64,000 nt of DNA from Glaciecola siphonariae (GTDB lineage Bacteria; Pseudomonadota; Gammaproteobacteria; Enterobacterales; Alteromonadaceae): positions 1 through 64,000 of the forward strand of contig NZ_JBHSGU010000017.1 of assembly GCF_042652645.1 (NCBI RefSeq), in the 5' to 3' direction. Both the position numbers and the translations under genes were made by a program. The notes beneath the pieces are model-generated. The model was not told the DNA's origin, did not search any database, and saw only the letters and a list, made by a program, of their open reading frames with translations. Below are positions 6,137-16,163 of this stretch, piece by piece. Position 1 is the stretch's first letter. Each line of letters opens with the position of its first letter.

Positions 6137-7321
6137 TTAGTCTAAGATTTTTGCTACAACGCCCGCACCTACGGTACGGCCACCTTCACGGATTGCGAAG
6201 CGTAAACCTTCGTCCATCGCGATTGGTGCAATTAGCTCAACTACAAACTTCAAGTTGTCGCCAGGCATTACCATTTCTACGCCTTCAGGTAGCTCAACAG
6301 CACCTGTTACGTCAGTGGTACGGAAGTAAAACTGTGGACGATATCCTTTGAAGAAAGGAGTATGACGGCCACCTTCGTCTTTGCTTAGTACGTATACTTC
6401 AGCTTCAAACTTAGTGTGCGGGTTGATTGAACCAGGCTTCGCCAATACTTGACCACGCTCTACGTCTTCACGCTTAGTACCACGTAGTAGAACACCAACG
6501 TTCTCACCAGCACGGCCTTCGTCTAGAAGCTTACGGAACATTTCTACGCCCGTACACGTTGTCTTAGTCGTATCTTTAATACCTACGATTTCAACTTCTT
6601 CGCCTACTTTTACAATACCTTGCTCTACACGACCGGTTACAACTGTACCACGGCCTGAGATTGAGAATACGTCTTCAATAGGAAGAATGAACGGCTTATC
6701 GATAGCACGCTCTGGCTCTGGGATATAGTTGTCTAGCGCTTCGCCTAGCTCAACAATTTTAGCTTCCCATTTCTCGTCGCCTTCAAGCGCTTTAAGTGCT
6801 GAGCCTTGGATAACTGGCAAGTCATCACCCGGGAATTCGTATTCTGTTAACAACTCACGAACTTCCATTTCTACTAGCTCTAGTAATTCTTCGTCGTCAA
6901 CCATGTCACATTTGTTCATGAAAACAATCATGTAAGGAATACCAACTTGGCGACCTAACAAGATGTGCTCACGTGTTTGTGGCATAGGACCGTCAGTTGC
7001 CGCAACAACTAAGATACCGCCGTCCATTTGCGCAGCACCGGTGATCATGTTTTTCACATAATCGGCGTGTCCTGGGCAGTCAACGTGAGCATAGTGACGC
7101 TTAGGCGTGTCATACTCAACGTGAGAAGTAGCGATTGTGATACCACGCTCGCGCTCTTCTGGAGCGTTGTCGATTTGGTCGAATGCTTGCGCGCTACCAC
7201 CATAGGTCTTTGCTAGTACTGTAGTGATTGCCGCGGTTAGCGTCGTTTTACCGTGGTCAACGTGGCCGATTGTACCTACGTTTACGTGCGGTTTCGTACG
7301 TTCAAACTTTTCTTTTGCCAT
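6137..7321 (-). CDS. tuf: Elongation factor Tu
   Basis: 394 residues, full length. GTPase domain with G1 GHVDHGKT (about 18-25), DCPGHADY and NKCDMVD motifs, then the two beta-barrel domains ending ..GRTVGAGVVAKILD. It delivers aminoacyl-tRNA to the ribosome. It follows four tRNA genes, the tufB arrangement of gammaproteobacteria, and may be processed from a common transcript with them. A strong terminator lies directly downstream and the integron replaces the secE-nusG genes that usually follow. Confidence 0.99.
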   Translation of the reverse strand: MAKEKFERTKPHVNVGTIGHVDHGKTTLTAAITTVLAKTYGGSAQAFDQIDNAPEERERGITIATSHVEYDTPKRHYAHVDCPGHADYVKNMITGAAQMDGGILVVAATDGPMPQTREHILLGRQVGIPYMIVFMNKCDMVDDEELLELVEMEVRELLTEYEFPGDDLPVIQGSALKALEGDEKWEAKIVELGEALDNYIPEPERAIDKPFILPIEDVFSISGRGTVVTGRVEQGIVKVGEEVEIVGIKDTTKTTCTGVEMFRKLLDEGRAGENVGVLLRGTKREDVERGQVLAKPGSINPHTKFEAEVYVLSKDEGGRHTPFFKGYRPQFYFRTTDVTGAVELPEGVEMVMPGDNLKFVVELIAPIAMDEGLRFAIREGGRTVGAGVVAKILD

Positions 7322-7370
7322 TTCTATTTTCCCAGCAAAGTTAATTAAAATTCTTGAAGAGGACAGAGAA

Positions 7371-7446
7371 TGGTGCTGATAGGCAGATTCGAACTGCCGA
7401 CCTCACCCTTACCAAGGGTGCGCTCTACCAACTGAGCTATATCAGC
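7371..7446 (-). tRNA. tRNA-Thr (GGT)
   Basis: 76 bases, complete cloverleaf with encoded CCA; anticodon loop CTTGGTA. Last of the four tRNAs before tuf. Confidence 0.97.
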
Positions 7447-7454
7447 GAATTGGA

Positions 7455-7529
<75 letters not shown>

Positions 7530-7562
7530 ATTCCTATATTCTCTGGCCACCTCATAAAAAAG

Positions 7563-7647
7563 TGGTGGAGGGGGCAGGATTCGAACCTGCGAAGGCTGAG
7601 CCGGCAGATTTACAGTCTGCTCCCGTTGACCGCTTGGGTACCCCTCC
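7563..7647 (-). tRNA. tRNA-Tyr (GTA)
   Basis: 85 bases with a long variable arm and encoded CCA; anticodon loop CTGTAAA. Confidence 0.97.
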
Positions 7648-7656
7648 TGAGATTGA

Positions 7657-7732
<76 letters not shown>

Positions 7733-7886
7733 ACTGCATCAAGTGGGTGCGCATTCTAGAGTAAGCTTCCCTTCATGGCAAGAGACAAATCACAAAAAAG
7801 CGGCTTTTTTTCGGTATTTTTATTAAGTGCTGAAATTTACGCCATAAATACATCAAATAAGCATCATATTTGAGTCATTATGGATA

Positions 7887-8651
7887 CTAAGGATTGCTGC
7901 TTAATCTAGCTAAACCAGCTAACACTAGGTTGGGATGAATCTGAGCATTGCCAAGCGCTGGCGGCAGATACTGCTTAATTATTGCGTGGTCGCCGCCGCT
8001 TAAAAACACGGTAAACTCACTGCTTTTTTCATTCATTAAGGCATAGGCTTGATAAACAATGCCTATACTTTGTGCGAGGGCGCCATTTGCAACACAATTG
8101 CTCGTATCTTGACCAGGTAACAAAGCTGGTGTCACCGAATCAAAATCAAATACCCGTTGTGTATTGCTTACTACTGATTTTCTCAACAGGCTTAAACCCG
8201 GAGCAATCCAGCCACCAAGGTGCTGCTTGTCTACTATAAAGTCACAGGTGATCGCGGTTCCGGCATCAATCACTAGTGCATCTTGATTGCAAATCGCGTC
8301 GGCACCGAGCATAGCAAGCCATCTGTCACTTCCCATATTGCTCACATTTTCATAGCTGTTTTTAAGTCCAAACTGGCAAGACTGGCTCTGTGCTTGTACG
8401 CAACTTATCCCGGCTTCATTGAAGATTGAGAGGATAGTTTGTGTTAGCTCTGAGGATTTAACGCTGCAAATAAAAGCGTTTATATTGGAAATATCTTTTC
8501 TCGACGCTAGCAAGTCGGGTAAGGCTTGCTCAATCGATTCGTTGGCGATTATGTGAGGTGAAATACCTAATAAACTCTCACCCTCTGCATACCAAACATA
8601 TTTGATATTAGTATTTCCCACATCTATCAGTAAACTAGCACGGCCTAACAC
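7887..8651 (-). CDS. coaX: Type III pantothenate kinase
   Basis: 254 residues, GTG start with GGAGGTGAG upstream, overlapping the end of birA by 17 bases. Motifs of the CoaX family: LLIDVGNTNIK (phosphate 1), GSDRWLAMLGA, and VIDAGTAITCDFI (phosphate 2), ASKHA fold. It phosphorylates pantothenate in the first step of coenzyme A synthesis in the cytoplasm. Follows murB and birA in what looks like one operon, the usual order in Alteromonadales. Confidence 0.96.
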   Translation of the reverse strand: MLGRASLLIDVGNTNIKYVWYAEGESLLGISPHIIANESIEQALPDLLASRKDISNINAFICSVKSSELTQTILSIFNEAGISCVQAQSQSCQFGLKNSYENVSNMGSDRWLAMLGADAICNQDALVIDAGTAITCDFIVDKQHLGGWIAPGLSLLRKSVVSNTQRVFDFDSVTPALLPGQDTSNCVANGALAQSIGIVYQAYALMNEKSSEFTVFLSGGDHAIIKQYLPPALGNAQIHPNLVLAGLARLSSNP

Positions 8652-9648
8652 TTATCTCACCTCCGTGGTAAGGCTTTACTGCGCCGTTAGTTTCAAGCAA
8701 TAGTGCTCCACTGCTGTCTATCCCCTTGCTTACGCCGTGAGTTGTGTAACTCCCTGAAATAAGCGATACCTTTTTATCAAAATATAGGTCTGCAGCGCGC
8801 CATTCTTCCATAAAAGGCGCCAGACCATTTTGCTGAAACTCAGGTAACATATCCCAAAGCGCTTCAAGCAAATAGGCAGTAAATATGTTGCGGTCAACCG
8901 CCCCGCCTAATGCTTCTTGAACATCGGTATACGCTTGGTCTATCGCTTCTAAGCCGTCAGCAAGTTCGATATTAACGCCAACGCCTATTACAGCGAGCGT
9001 TTGCTCTCCAATCTGGCCTTCTACCTCAATCAAAATACCTGCAAGTTTTTTACCGGCGTTATACACATCGTTAGGCCACTTTAGTTTACATGTGTGCACA
9101 CCTAAACGCTGAAGTGCGCGGTTAAGACCGATACCGATTAAAAGCGACAGTCCGGCCATCGACTGATAGCCGCTGTCAAATCGCCACAGCATCGACATAT
9201 AAATACTCGAACCAAAAGGTGATACCCAAGTCCGCCCTCTGCGCCCTCGCCCCTGCGTTTGACACTCAGCTAAACAAACACTGCCTTGTTTTAGCGACGG
9301 CGCCAGTTGTTTAACAACATCGTTGGTTGAACTCACAATATTGCGAAGCAAAATATCTGACGTGCTTTGAGACGTGCTTTGAATCGCCATGTGCTGACGT
9401 ATCTTGCCTTCGCTCAATAGTGTTAGTGGCTTTGCCAGTTTGTAACCGCGCCCTTTTACGCTAAATATATCAAGACCGAGCTCGCTTATTGCTTTTATAT
9501 GGTTAGATACTGAAGAGCGCGTAATCCCGAGCCCGCGGCTAATTTCTTCGCCCGACACAAAATTCTCGCTGTTTAGCAGTGCTACTATTTGTGTTCTCAG
9601 GTCGTTGATTCTTTGCCTTGATGAGCTATTCGATTGGGTCATAGTCAC
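8635..9648 (-). CDS. birA: Biotin-protein ligase / biotin operon repressor
   Basis: 337 residues. An N-terminal winged helix (about 10-70: EISRGLGITRSSVSNHIKAI) precedes the ligase domain with the biotinyl-AMP loop GRGRRGRTWVSPFG and KWPNDVY, and a C-terminal SH3-like domain. It activates biotin and attaches it to acetyl-CoA carboxylase; with the HTH it should also repress biotin genes. Its start overlaps the murB stop by four bases, so the two are translationally coupled. Confidence 0.97.
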   Translation of the reverse strand: MTMTQSNSSSRQRINDLRTQIVALLNSENFVSGEEISRGLGITRSSVSNHIKAISELGLDIFSVKGRGYKLAKPLTLLSEGKIRQHMAIQSTSQSTSDILLRNIVSSTNDVVKQLAPSLKQGSVCLAECQTQGRGRRGRTWVSPFGSSIYMSMLWRFDSGYQSMAGLSLLIGIGLNRALQRLGVHTCKLKWPNDVYNAGKKLAGILIEVEGQIGEQTLAVIGVGVNIELADGLEAIDQAYTDVQEALGGAVDRNIFTAYLLEALWDMLPEFQQNGLAPFMEEWRAADLYFDKKVSLISGSYTTHGVSKGIDSSGALLLETNGAVKPYHGGEISVRPC

Positions 9649-10676
9649 AATTCAATAGGCCCTGAACCGGCCACTAAACGCACTTCGTTATCGAGGCTAA
9701 TGTTAAATTGTGATTGCACCTGTTGCCGGATCTCTCTGGCTAAACTGAGCAACTGCTCACCTGTACCCTGTCCATGATTTACTAACACCAAGGCTTGGTT
9801 TTCATGACAAGCAATGTCTCCGCGCTTTTGCCCTTTAAATCCAAGTTGGTCAATCAACCAAGCGGCAGGGAGTTTGACTCTACCAGCCGGTGCACCGAAG
9901 TGCGGAATGTTCGGGTAGCGCTGCTGCAAGATTCTAAACCGCTCTGCATCTATCGTGGGGTTTTTAAAAAAGCTACCGGCATTACCTAATACTGAGGGGT
10001 CGGGTAGCTTACTTTTGCGCGTCTCTATTACCTTATCGAAAATAGCTTGAGGCGTGGGGTCGCTTATCTCTAACAAAGGTCCATAGGTAGCAACAACTTG
10101 ATTTGCCTTGGGCAGAGCAAAATTCACCGATGTGATGAAACGGGCGCCAGGTTCTCGCTTGAAGCGGCTTTCACGATAAGAAAACTCACACTCTCGCTTA
10201 TTAAAGTGCCCATACATCCCACTTCTCAAATCCACAAACTCAACGCTTTGAATAAATCGCTCTATCTCAACGCCGTAAGCGCCGATATTTTGAATGGGAC
10301 TGGCTCCAACACTGCCCGGTATAAGCGCTAGGTTCTCAAAGCCAAACATACCTTTGTTCATGCACATGCGCACCAAGTCGTGCCAATTTTCGCCAGACGC
10401 AACATTTAAGTGGTAAAAGTTATCATCTTCACTAATATTGATACCCGTTAACGCGTTTTTAATCACCAGACCGTTATAGTCTTCCGTAAAGACCGTATTG
10501 CTGCCCTCACCGAGCAATAAATAGGGCGTTTTCTGTAAAGACGATAAAATTCGCAGTAAACCTTCTACCGAGTCGATGGTCAAAAAGTCTTTAGCATGCG
10601 CAGCAAGACCAAATGTGTGGAGCGAAGTAAGTGAGTGCAAAGTGGAAATAACTTCCGTTAATGTAATCCGTTTCAA
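9645..10676 (-). CDS. murB: UDP-N-acetylenolpyruvoylglucosamine reductase
   Basis: 343 residues, type I MurB length. FAD-binding part LLGEGSNTVF and IPGSVGASPIQNIGAYGVE, the substrate loop with YRESRFK, catalytic Ser in NAGSFFKNP, and the C-terminal LDNEVRLV with the catalytic Glu. It reduces UDP-GlcNAc-enolpyruvate to UDP-MurNAc in peptidoglycan synthesis. First gene of murB-birA-coaX; promoter presumably in 10677-10771, shared divergently with the GGDEF gene. Confidence 0.98.
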   Translation of the reverse strand: MKRITLTEVISTLHSLTSLHTFGLAAHAKDFLTIDSVEGLLRILSSLQKTPYLLLGEGSNTVFTEDYNGLVIKNALTGINISEDDNFYHLNVASGENWHDLVRMCMNKGMFGFENLALIPGSVGASPIQNIGAYGVEIERFIQSVEFVDLRSGMYGHFNKRECEFSYRESRFKREPGARFITSVNFALPKANQVVATYGPLLEISDPTPQAIFDKVIETRKSKLPDPSVLGNAGSFFKNPTIDAERFRILQQRYPNIPHFGAPAGRVKLPAAWLIDQLGFKGQKRGDIACHENQALVLVNHGQGTGEQLLSLAREIRQQVQSQFNISLDNEVRLVAGSGPIEL

Positions 10677-10771
10677 TGTTACCTAATTATACACTGATGT
10701 ATAAAGAACGTAGGCGAAATAATTTATCGCCTCGGCAATACTTCAATTATCCTGAGATGTAAGAACAGTTT

Positions 10772-12643
10772 ATGAGCAGTAAAATTAGCGTTAGGCTAAT
10801 ATGGTTACCAGTATTCTTGCTTTATGTGAGTGCCAGCTATGCCGCTCAGTCAGTGCTGTTTGATGCAAACTACCAGCAGCAACGCGCTCAAATTCAAGAT
10901 GCGCCACTGTCTTTTTTACAATCGAATACACTACTAGAAGAAGACGCTAGTTTATTAGACACTCTGCAACATCATTACCTGCGTGCCGAAGCGCTTTTAC
11001 TAGAAGGGCAATATGACGCCGCCATTAGCGAGTTAAACGCGGGCATTCAAGCCCTTAGCTTATACGAGCAGCCCGACCTCGAAACGTTTAATGCAATTTT
11101 TTATGAAAAGCTAGCGGATGTTTATCTCGCCGATAATCGGTTAAACCAAGCGCGCACTGCAATATCCAGTGCGGTTGATAACACTGCTCTCCCCGACAAT
11201 GAAGGGAGTTTAGTGGCTAGGCTAATGAAGCGAGCACAAATCGATCATCTCTCTGGTGCCAGTATATCCGCACTGCAAGACCTTCAGTTGGCATTGCAGC
11301 TAGCAACAACCTTAGATTTGCAAAATGATATCGTTGAAATTGCAACATCTATTACTTTGATTCACCAGCAGCGTAACGAACACGCCATTGCGCTAAGCTA
11401 TGCTCAGCGCGCCATTGAGACCGCCCAAAAAACCAATAACAACAGTGCACTGTTACACATTTTGGTGATTAGTATGCCAAGCTTGCTATCGAGCAGGCAG
11501 TTAGATGACGCTGCAAAGCGCCTAAGCCAGATAGAAGCGCTACTGGGCAATAATCAGCAGGTGTTTTATAACGCTAAAGCACTGCAATTTGCAGGAGAAC
11601 TTGCATATAACGACGGTGACCTTAACACCGCTATCGAAAAGCTAGGCAGCGCCCTTGCACTATTTGACTCACAGCATCCGATAGAAGTCGCACAAATTAA
11701 TCTATTTTTAAGCAGGGCATATACCGAGTTAGACGATATGGACGCTGCTATTAAATATTTGGTTGAAGCATTTAATGCCATTCCCGAAAATAGCGAAGAC
11801 TTTAACTTAGTGCAGAGTATTCATCTGCACCGCGCGGAACTTCTGAGCAGTCTTGACCAATTTGAAGAAGCTTATCGTGTCACAAAAAACGTCATCGCCG
11901 CTCGCGACATCAATCAACCTATAGATGAAATAAAGCGCATGCTTGATATGCACACAAATTTCCAGCTCCAGCTGCAACAGCAAGAAAATATTGAGCTCAA
12001 GCAAAAAAATGCGTTTCAATCAACAGAAATAGAAAACAAGCAGATGCTTAATCAGCTCTTCTTTTTGGTCATTGGTCTTTTGTTGTGCATCACGTTTTTA
12101 TTATTACTGATGTTTATCCGCAGCCGAAAACACCGTCAAAAACTAGAATTAATCGCTCATACCGACGCATTAACCGGCATTTATTCACGTCGGCGCATTT
12201 TAGAAATTCTCGATTTTCAGCAAGATATGTTTAATCGCAACTTATTACCTTACTGCGTCGCGATTGTAGATTTAGACTTCTTTAAAAGAATAAACGATAC
12301 CTACGGCCACCAAAAAGGCGATGAAATACTTATTGAGTCTGCCAAGCTCGCACAAGAGAGTTTTCGCAAAACCGACAGCGTGGGGCGCATCGGTGGAGAA
12401 GAGTTTTTGTTTATATTTCCAGACACTCCACTTGGACAAACTAAAAGGCTGCTGCAAAAGTACGCTAAGCGCCTAGCAGCGGTAGGTAAACAAGCAGATA
12501 TTGAACAACCTACTACTGCGTCTATTGGTTTAGTGCAACCTGAAGAAAATGAAGCGCCAAGCAGCATAATCAGCCGCGCTGATAAAGCGCTTTATGCAGC
12601 AAAACATCGAGGACGTAACCAAATTGTGAGCGAAGGTTTTTAA
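10772..12643 (+). CDS. TPR-repeat membrane diguanylate cyclase
   Basis: 623 residues. Signal peptide (1-24, ending SYAA), about 380 residues of tetratricopeptide-like helices in the periplasm (pattern ALSYAQRAIETAQKT), a membrane helix near 426-447, then a GGDEF domain. The active-site loop is GGEEF (about 540) and an RKTD product-inhibition site sits five residues before it, so it should make cyclic di-GMP and be feedback inhibited. The periplasmic TPR part is probably the sensor; its ligand is unknown. Stand-alone gene. Confidence 0.93.
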   Translation: MSSKISVRLIWLPVFLLYVSASYAAQSVLFDANYQQQRAQIQDAPLSFLQSNTLLEEDASLLDTLQHHYLRAEALLLEGQYDAAISELNAGIQALSLYEQPDLETFNAIFYEKLADVYLADNRLNQARTAISSAVDNTALPDNEGSLVARLMKRAQIDHLSGASISALQDLQLALQLATTLDLQNDIVEIATSITLIHQQRNEHAIALSYAQRAIETAQKTNNNSALLHILVISMPSLLSSRQLDDAAKRLSQIEALLGNNQQVFYNAKALQFAGELAYNDGDLNTAIEKLGSALALFDSQHPIEVAQINLFLSRAYTELDDMDAAIKYLVEAFNAIPENSEDFNLVQSIHLHRAELLSSLDQFEEAYRVTKNVIAARDINQPIDEIKRMLDMHTNFQLQLQQQENIELKQKNAFQSTEIENKQMLNQLFFLVIGLLLCITFLLLLMFIRSRKHRQKLELIAHTDALTGIYSRRRILEILDFQQDMFNRNLLPYCVAIVDLDFFKRINDTYGHQKGDEILIESAKLAQESFRKTDSVGRIGGEEFLFIFPDTPLGQTKRLLQKYAKRLAAVGKQADIEQPTTASIGLVQPEENEAPSSIISRADKALYAAKHRGRNQIVSEGF

Positions 12644-12783
12644 GCATTAGCTTATAGGCGCACACAAGCAATTGCCCAGAGAGTTTACTCTACGCTATGA
12701 TGCCCAATGTAAACAACAAGTGCTTAATGGGCGGCTGCCTCTAGCAATGCCTACAAATACAATCTCCTCAAAGGCTTTATTGA

Positions 12784-13314
12784 ATGGACTTTACTAATGA
12801 GAACGTGGAACTACCTGTGGTTTCTATCAATGAACTACAGCTTAACTCAATTTCTGCTCGCTATCGCATAATCAATATTACAATCAATCTACTGCTGACG
12901 CTTATCGGCATCGCGGTGGTTTGGGTAATCGATATAAACCTATTCTTTGATGCCTCCGAAGTGATGCAAGATATTGGTAAACCGCTTTATGCGGGCGTTT
13001 TGGGCTTTGGATTATTGAGTATGACCTATCATTTTTTTGCAGACCCACTGATTCAATATGCGGTGCGTGAGCAAGATGTGCATTTTCAATCGGGTCTATT
13101 CTTTCGTAATTTGGTGAGCCAACCTATTCTGCGCATTCAACACATTGAGCTTAAGCGCGGACCAATAGAAAGAAAGGCCAAGCTCGCGACGCTTCAAGTC
13201 TTTAGCGCCGGCGGCGTATCACATACTTTCGAAATACCGGGCCTTGAATACGAAAAGGCCATATCACTGCGCAAGTTCATCATCAACCATAAGGACTTAA
13301 CGGTCGATGAATGA
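12784..13314 (+). CDS. PH-domain membrane protein (YdbS-like)
   Basis: 176 residues. Two membrane helices (about 32-52 and 70-86) are followed by a bacterial PH (bPH2/DUF304) domain with HFQSGLFFRN..QPILRIQHIEL. Overlaps the next gene by eight bases. Paired YdbS/YdbT-type proteins are widespread inner-membrane proteins of unsettled function; no catalytic motif is visible. Confidence 0.88.
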   Translation: MDFTNENVELPVVSINELQLNSISARYRIINITINLLLTLIGIAVVWVIDINLFFDASEVMQDIGKPLYAGVLGFGLLSMTYHFFADPLIQYAVREQDVHFQSGLFFRNLVSQPILRIQHIELKRGPIERKAKLATLQVFSAGGVSHTFEIPGLEYEKAISLRKFIINHKDLTVDE

Positions 13315-14917
13315 GCAAATAGACATTGACAGTCTCGACACCAGCGTAGAGAGTGAAAAGCAGCTAGCTAAAGAAATTGCGAGCGATGATTGGTTGCGCG
13401 TATCTCCTATCGCCATCTTATATTTTTTTGTAAAAACGCTTGCTGCATTGAGCAATTTTTTGATTTACCTTCTACCGGTATTTGCGCTTAATTTCAGCAA
13501 GGTCAAGGCGCAACCATTACTATTTATTGGTGCGGCGCTAGGCCTTATGGTTATTGTGATGATAGGGGCGGTAGTTAAGTATCTCTTTTATTTCTATCGC
13601 CTAAGCGCAGATCGTGTTGAGATTCGCCAGGGCATGATCAAAAAATCTCATTTGGACTTACCGTTTGGAAAAATACAAAACGTAAAAATCATCCAACCTT
13701 TTTACTATCGTTTTAGCGATTATTCTATTTTAGAGCTTGATACTGCTGGCTCCGCCCAGCAAGAAGCTAACATTGTGGCAATTCGCCTACCTATAGCAGA
13801 GTCTTTTAAGCAAAAAGTACAGGCAGTTTTTGCCGACGTTTCTGCTGACAATCCATCATTGAGTGGCGACGCTGGGCAGAGTCATAAGATAATCGGCGAG
13901 CAAGAGGAAATACTCAATCGTAGGTCTATAAAAGACTTAGTCGTGCACGGCATCACCAATAACCGCGTATGGATTTTCTTGGGTTTTTTAGCGCCGTTTT
14001 ACAATGTGATATCAGAAAACATTGGCCAAATATTTAGCGTCATCGGACTCGATATATCCAGCTACTTAAACTACGAGAGCCAAACGCTTTGGGTGTTCAT
14101 TTTGCATGTACTGTCTGTTGCTATGGTTATCATGTTGTTTATCGTTTTGTTTTCAATCGTTGGCTCAATTTTTGTGTTTTATGATTATCGACTTAGCCGC
14201 TCTGGCCAGCGATATATTCGCCGAAGTGGACTATTAACTAAGCAAGAAATAAGCATGAACGTAAGCCGAATACAGCGTGCTGTGTTTCAGCAAGACTGGT
14301 TAGATATTATTATTGGACGCGTTAATCTTCGCTTCGAACAAAATTCCGCAGGCATAGCGGGCGGCAATCAAGCCGCGCAAATAAATAGCGCTAATAAACT
14401 CATCGTTCCGTCTGTTTATCCGCAGCAGGCCGACGAACTCGCTCAAGATGTATTTGACGTTCAGGCGCTTTTTAACTTGCACTTTCAGAGCATAAGTCCT
14501 CGCTATATTCTGCGCTTGTTGCTGTTTCCTTGCTTGCCGATATTTATAGCGCTGGCAGCATTAGCAACAACTCAAGAATTTAGCCTCACAGGCTGGATAG
14601 TTGTAATGGTCATCATGGGATTAATGACCGGCTTGTGTACCTTGCGTTGGTATCGCTGGGGAATTGCAAAAGACGAAGATTTTTTGTACATCAGAAAGGG
14701 ATTATTTGGACGAGATTTTATCGTCTTTCCAATCGCTAAAATGCAGCAGACCAAATTTACACAAACATTACTCATGCGCGCCCGCGGCCTTGCGACGCTG
14801 AAATTTGTACTGGCGTCCGGAGGCATGAAAGTCCCTTATTTACCCGCCGAACAGGTCACTTCTATTATTGATGAAGCTTTACTTAAAGTGGCTAGGGACA
14901 AACCTGCTTGGATGTAA
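13307..14917 (+). CDS. PH-domain membrane protein (YdbT-like)
   Basis: 536 residues with six or so membrane helices in three pairs, each followed by a bPH2 domain. Typical repeats are RLSADRVEIRQGMIKKSHLDLPFGKIQNVKI (first copy) and RLSRSGQRYIRRSGLLTKQEISMN (second copy), given here only in short: R-S-D-V-RQG and RSGQRYIRRSGLL. Full length for YdbT. Its 3' end overlaps the convergent hydrolase gene by 26 bases. Role unknown; probably works with the preceding protein. Confidence 0.9.
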   Translation: MNEQIDIDSLDTSVESEKQLAKEIASDDWLRVSPIAILYFFVKTLAALSNFLIYLLPVFALNFSKVKAQPLLFIGAALGLMVIVMIGAVVKYLFYFYRLSADRVEIRQGMIKKSHLDLPFGKIQNVKIIQPFYYRFSDYSILELDTAGSAQQEANIVAIRLPIAESFKQKVQAVFADVSADNPSLSGDAGQSHKIIGEQEEILNRRSIKDLVVHGITNNRVWIFLGFLAPFYNVISENIGQIFSVIGLDISSYLNYESQTLWVFILHVLSVAMVIMLFIVLFSIVGSIFVFYDYRLSRSGQRYIRRSGLLTKQEISMNVSRIQRAVFQQDWLDIIIGRVNLRFEQNSAGIAGGNQAAQINSANKLIVPSVYPQQADELAQDVFDVQALFNLHFQSISPRYILRLLLFPCLPIFIALAALATTQEFSLTGWIVVMVIMGLMTGLCTLRWYRWGIAKDEDFLYIRKGLFGRDFIVFPIAKMQQTKFTQTLLMRARGLATLKFVLASGGMKVPYLPAEQVTSIIDEALLKVARDKPAWM

Positions 14918-16007
14918 ATATCCAAGCGCCGTCTTCATTGATATGACGCGCGAGTTCGTCGTTAAAGTAGAGATAATTAAGATGTGCTAGCGCCTCAGCG
15001 ATGGCAAAAAACATGTTGTGTGGATTTAGTTTTCGTTTAAACAGCACCCCAAGACATGCCTCAACGGTTCTCGGTGTTTGGCAAAAATCTCTCAATCGAG
15101 CCAGATGAGCGTGATGATGATGTATCAACTCATCGACCCTAACATGCAGCCCGGTGAAGGGCAGTTTATGCGAAGGAAGCACTTTGGTATCAATTGGCAA
15201 ATCCTTAAACTGCGGCAGCGTTGCTAGGTAGAGTTTAAGCGCATTCGCATCGGGCTCTGTTGAATATACGCCAATATTTGGAGATATGTTGGGCAGCACA
15301 TGATCGCCCGAGATTAATATCTGCTTGCTTTCACAATACAAACAAGCATGCTCTGGCGAGTGTCCTCTGCCAATCATCACGCGCCATTGATGATTGCCAA
15401 TGCTTAAGATTTGTCCTTCGGTAAGACGCTTAAAACCAAGAGGAATAGGCTTAACGACCTTCTGAATGCCTCCTTTATTTTGTGACGCTTTTTCAATGTA
15501 TTGACTGGGCATACCGCAGCGCTGCAAGTACTCTCGGTCTTGCCAATCTGAAGCACCACGCCCGCCTGCCACCATGCTTCTGGCCACGTAGTACTCAGCC
15601 ATAGTCATATATAGGGGTGCGCGAAATTTTTCGCTTAAATATCCTGCCATACCAATATGGTCAGGGTGCATATGCGTCACAATCACTCGGGTGATCTTCG
15701 CGCCGAGTTGGTCAAAAATAGCGGCCCAAATATCTTCGGTGGTTTGCGTACCAATCCCGGTATCGATAGCGGCATAGCCGTCACCATCTTTTATGAGGTA
15801 CAAATTGATATGGTCAAGGTCAAAGGGTAGAGGCATTCTCAGCCAAAAAATGTCCTCATCAACAGCGCAAAGCTCCCCGGCCTTTGGTAATTCAAGCGCG
15901 AGCGCTTCTATAACATGCTCATCTTCGCTGCGTTGTGCAACATCCTGAGCGTCAGCATGCTCATGGCCGTGCATTAAAGAAGCGTGTTCGGAAGACTTTG
16001 CTGACAT
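14892..16007 (-). CDS. MBL-fold metallo-hydrolase (glyoxalase II/LACTB2-like)
   Basis: 371 residues. Metal ligands typical of the fold: THMHPDHIGMAG (HxHxDH, about 110-121), GRGHSPEHACLYC (His) and SGDHVLP (Asp). The C-terminus is helical (winged-helix-like), as in the LACTB2/RNase-like branch that hydrolyses acyl or thioester compounds. The N-terminal 25 residues are His/Glu/Asp-rich and may be disordered. The substrate cannot be told. Convergent with and overlapping the PH-domain gene. Confidence 0.88.
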   Translation of the reverse strand: MSAKSSEHASLMHGHEHADAQDVAQRSEDEHVIEALALELPKAGELCAVDEDIFWLRMPLPFDLDHINLYLIKDGDGYAAIDTGIGTQTTEDIWAAIFDQLGAKITRVIVTHMHPDHIGMAGYLSEKFRAPLYMTMAEYYVARSMVAGGRGASDWQDREYLQRCGMPSQYIEKASQNKGGIQKVVKPIPLGFKRLTEGQILSIGNHQWRVMIGRGHSPEHACLYCESKQILISGDHVLPNISPNIGVYSTEPDANALKLYLATLPQFKDLPIDTKVLPSHKLPFTGLHVRVDELIHHHHAHLARLRDFCQTPRTVEACLGVLFKRKLNPHNMFFAIAEALAHLNYLYFNDELARHINEDGAWIFTSKQVCP

Positions 16008-16163
16008 ATTAGACCCACCCGCATAAACATCGTGCTTCCAGTGTTACCCAGCAGGTATGGGATTGGCAATTCACCTATATTGATATTAGCGCATTGATTA
16101 AATGAATTGCACAGGCCCGTTTATCACCATAACTTTAGTTCCGATAGAAGCACTCAAGCGTCG

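Noticed and set aside
7785..7812. Terminator after coaX
   Set aside because: AAAAAAGCGGCTTTTTTT has only a two-to-three base GC stem and is too weak to call.
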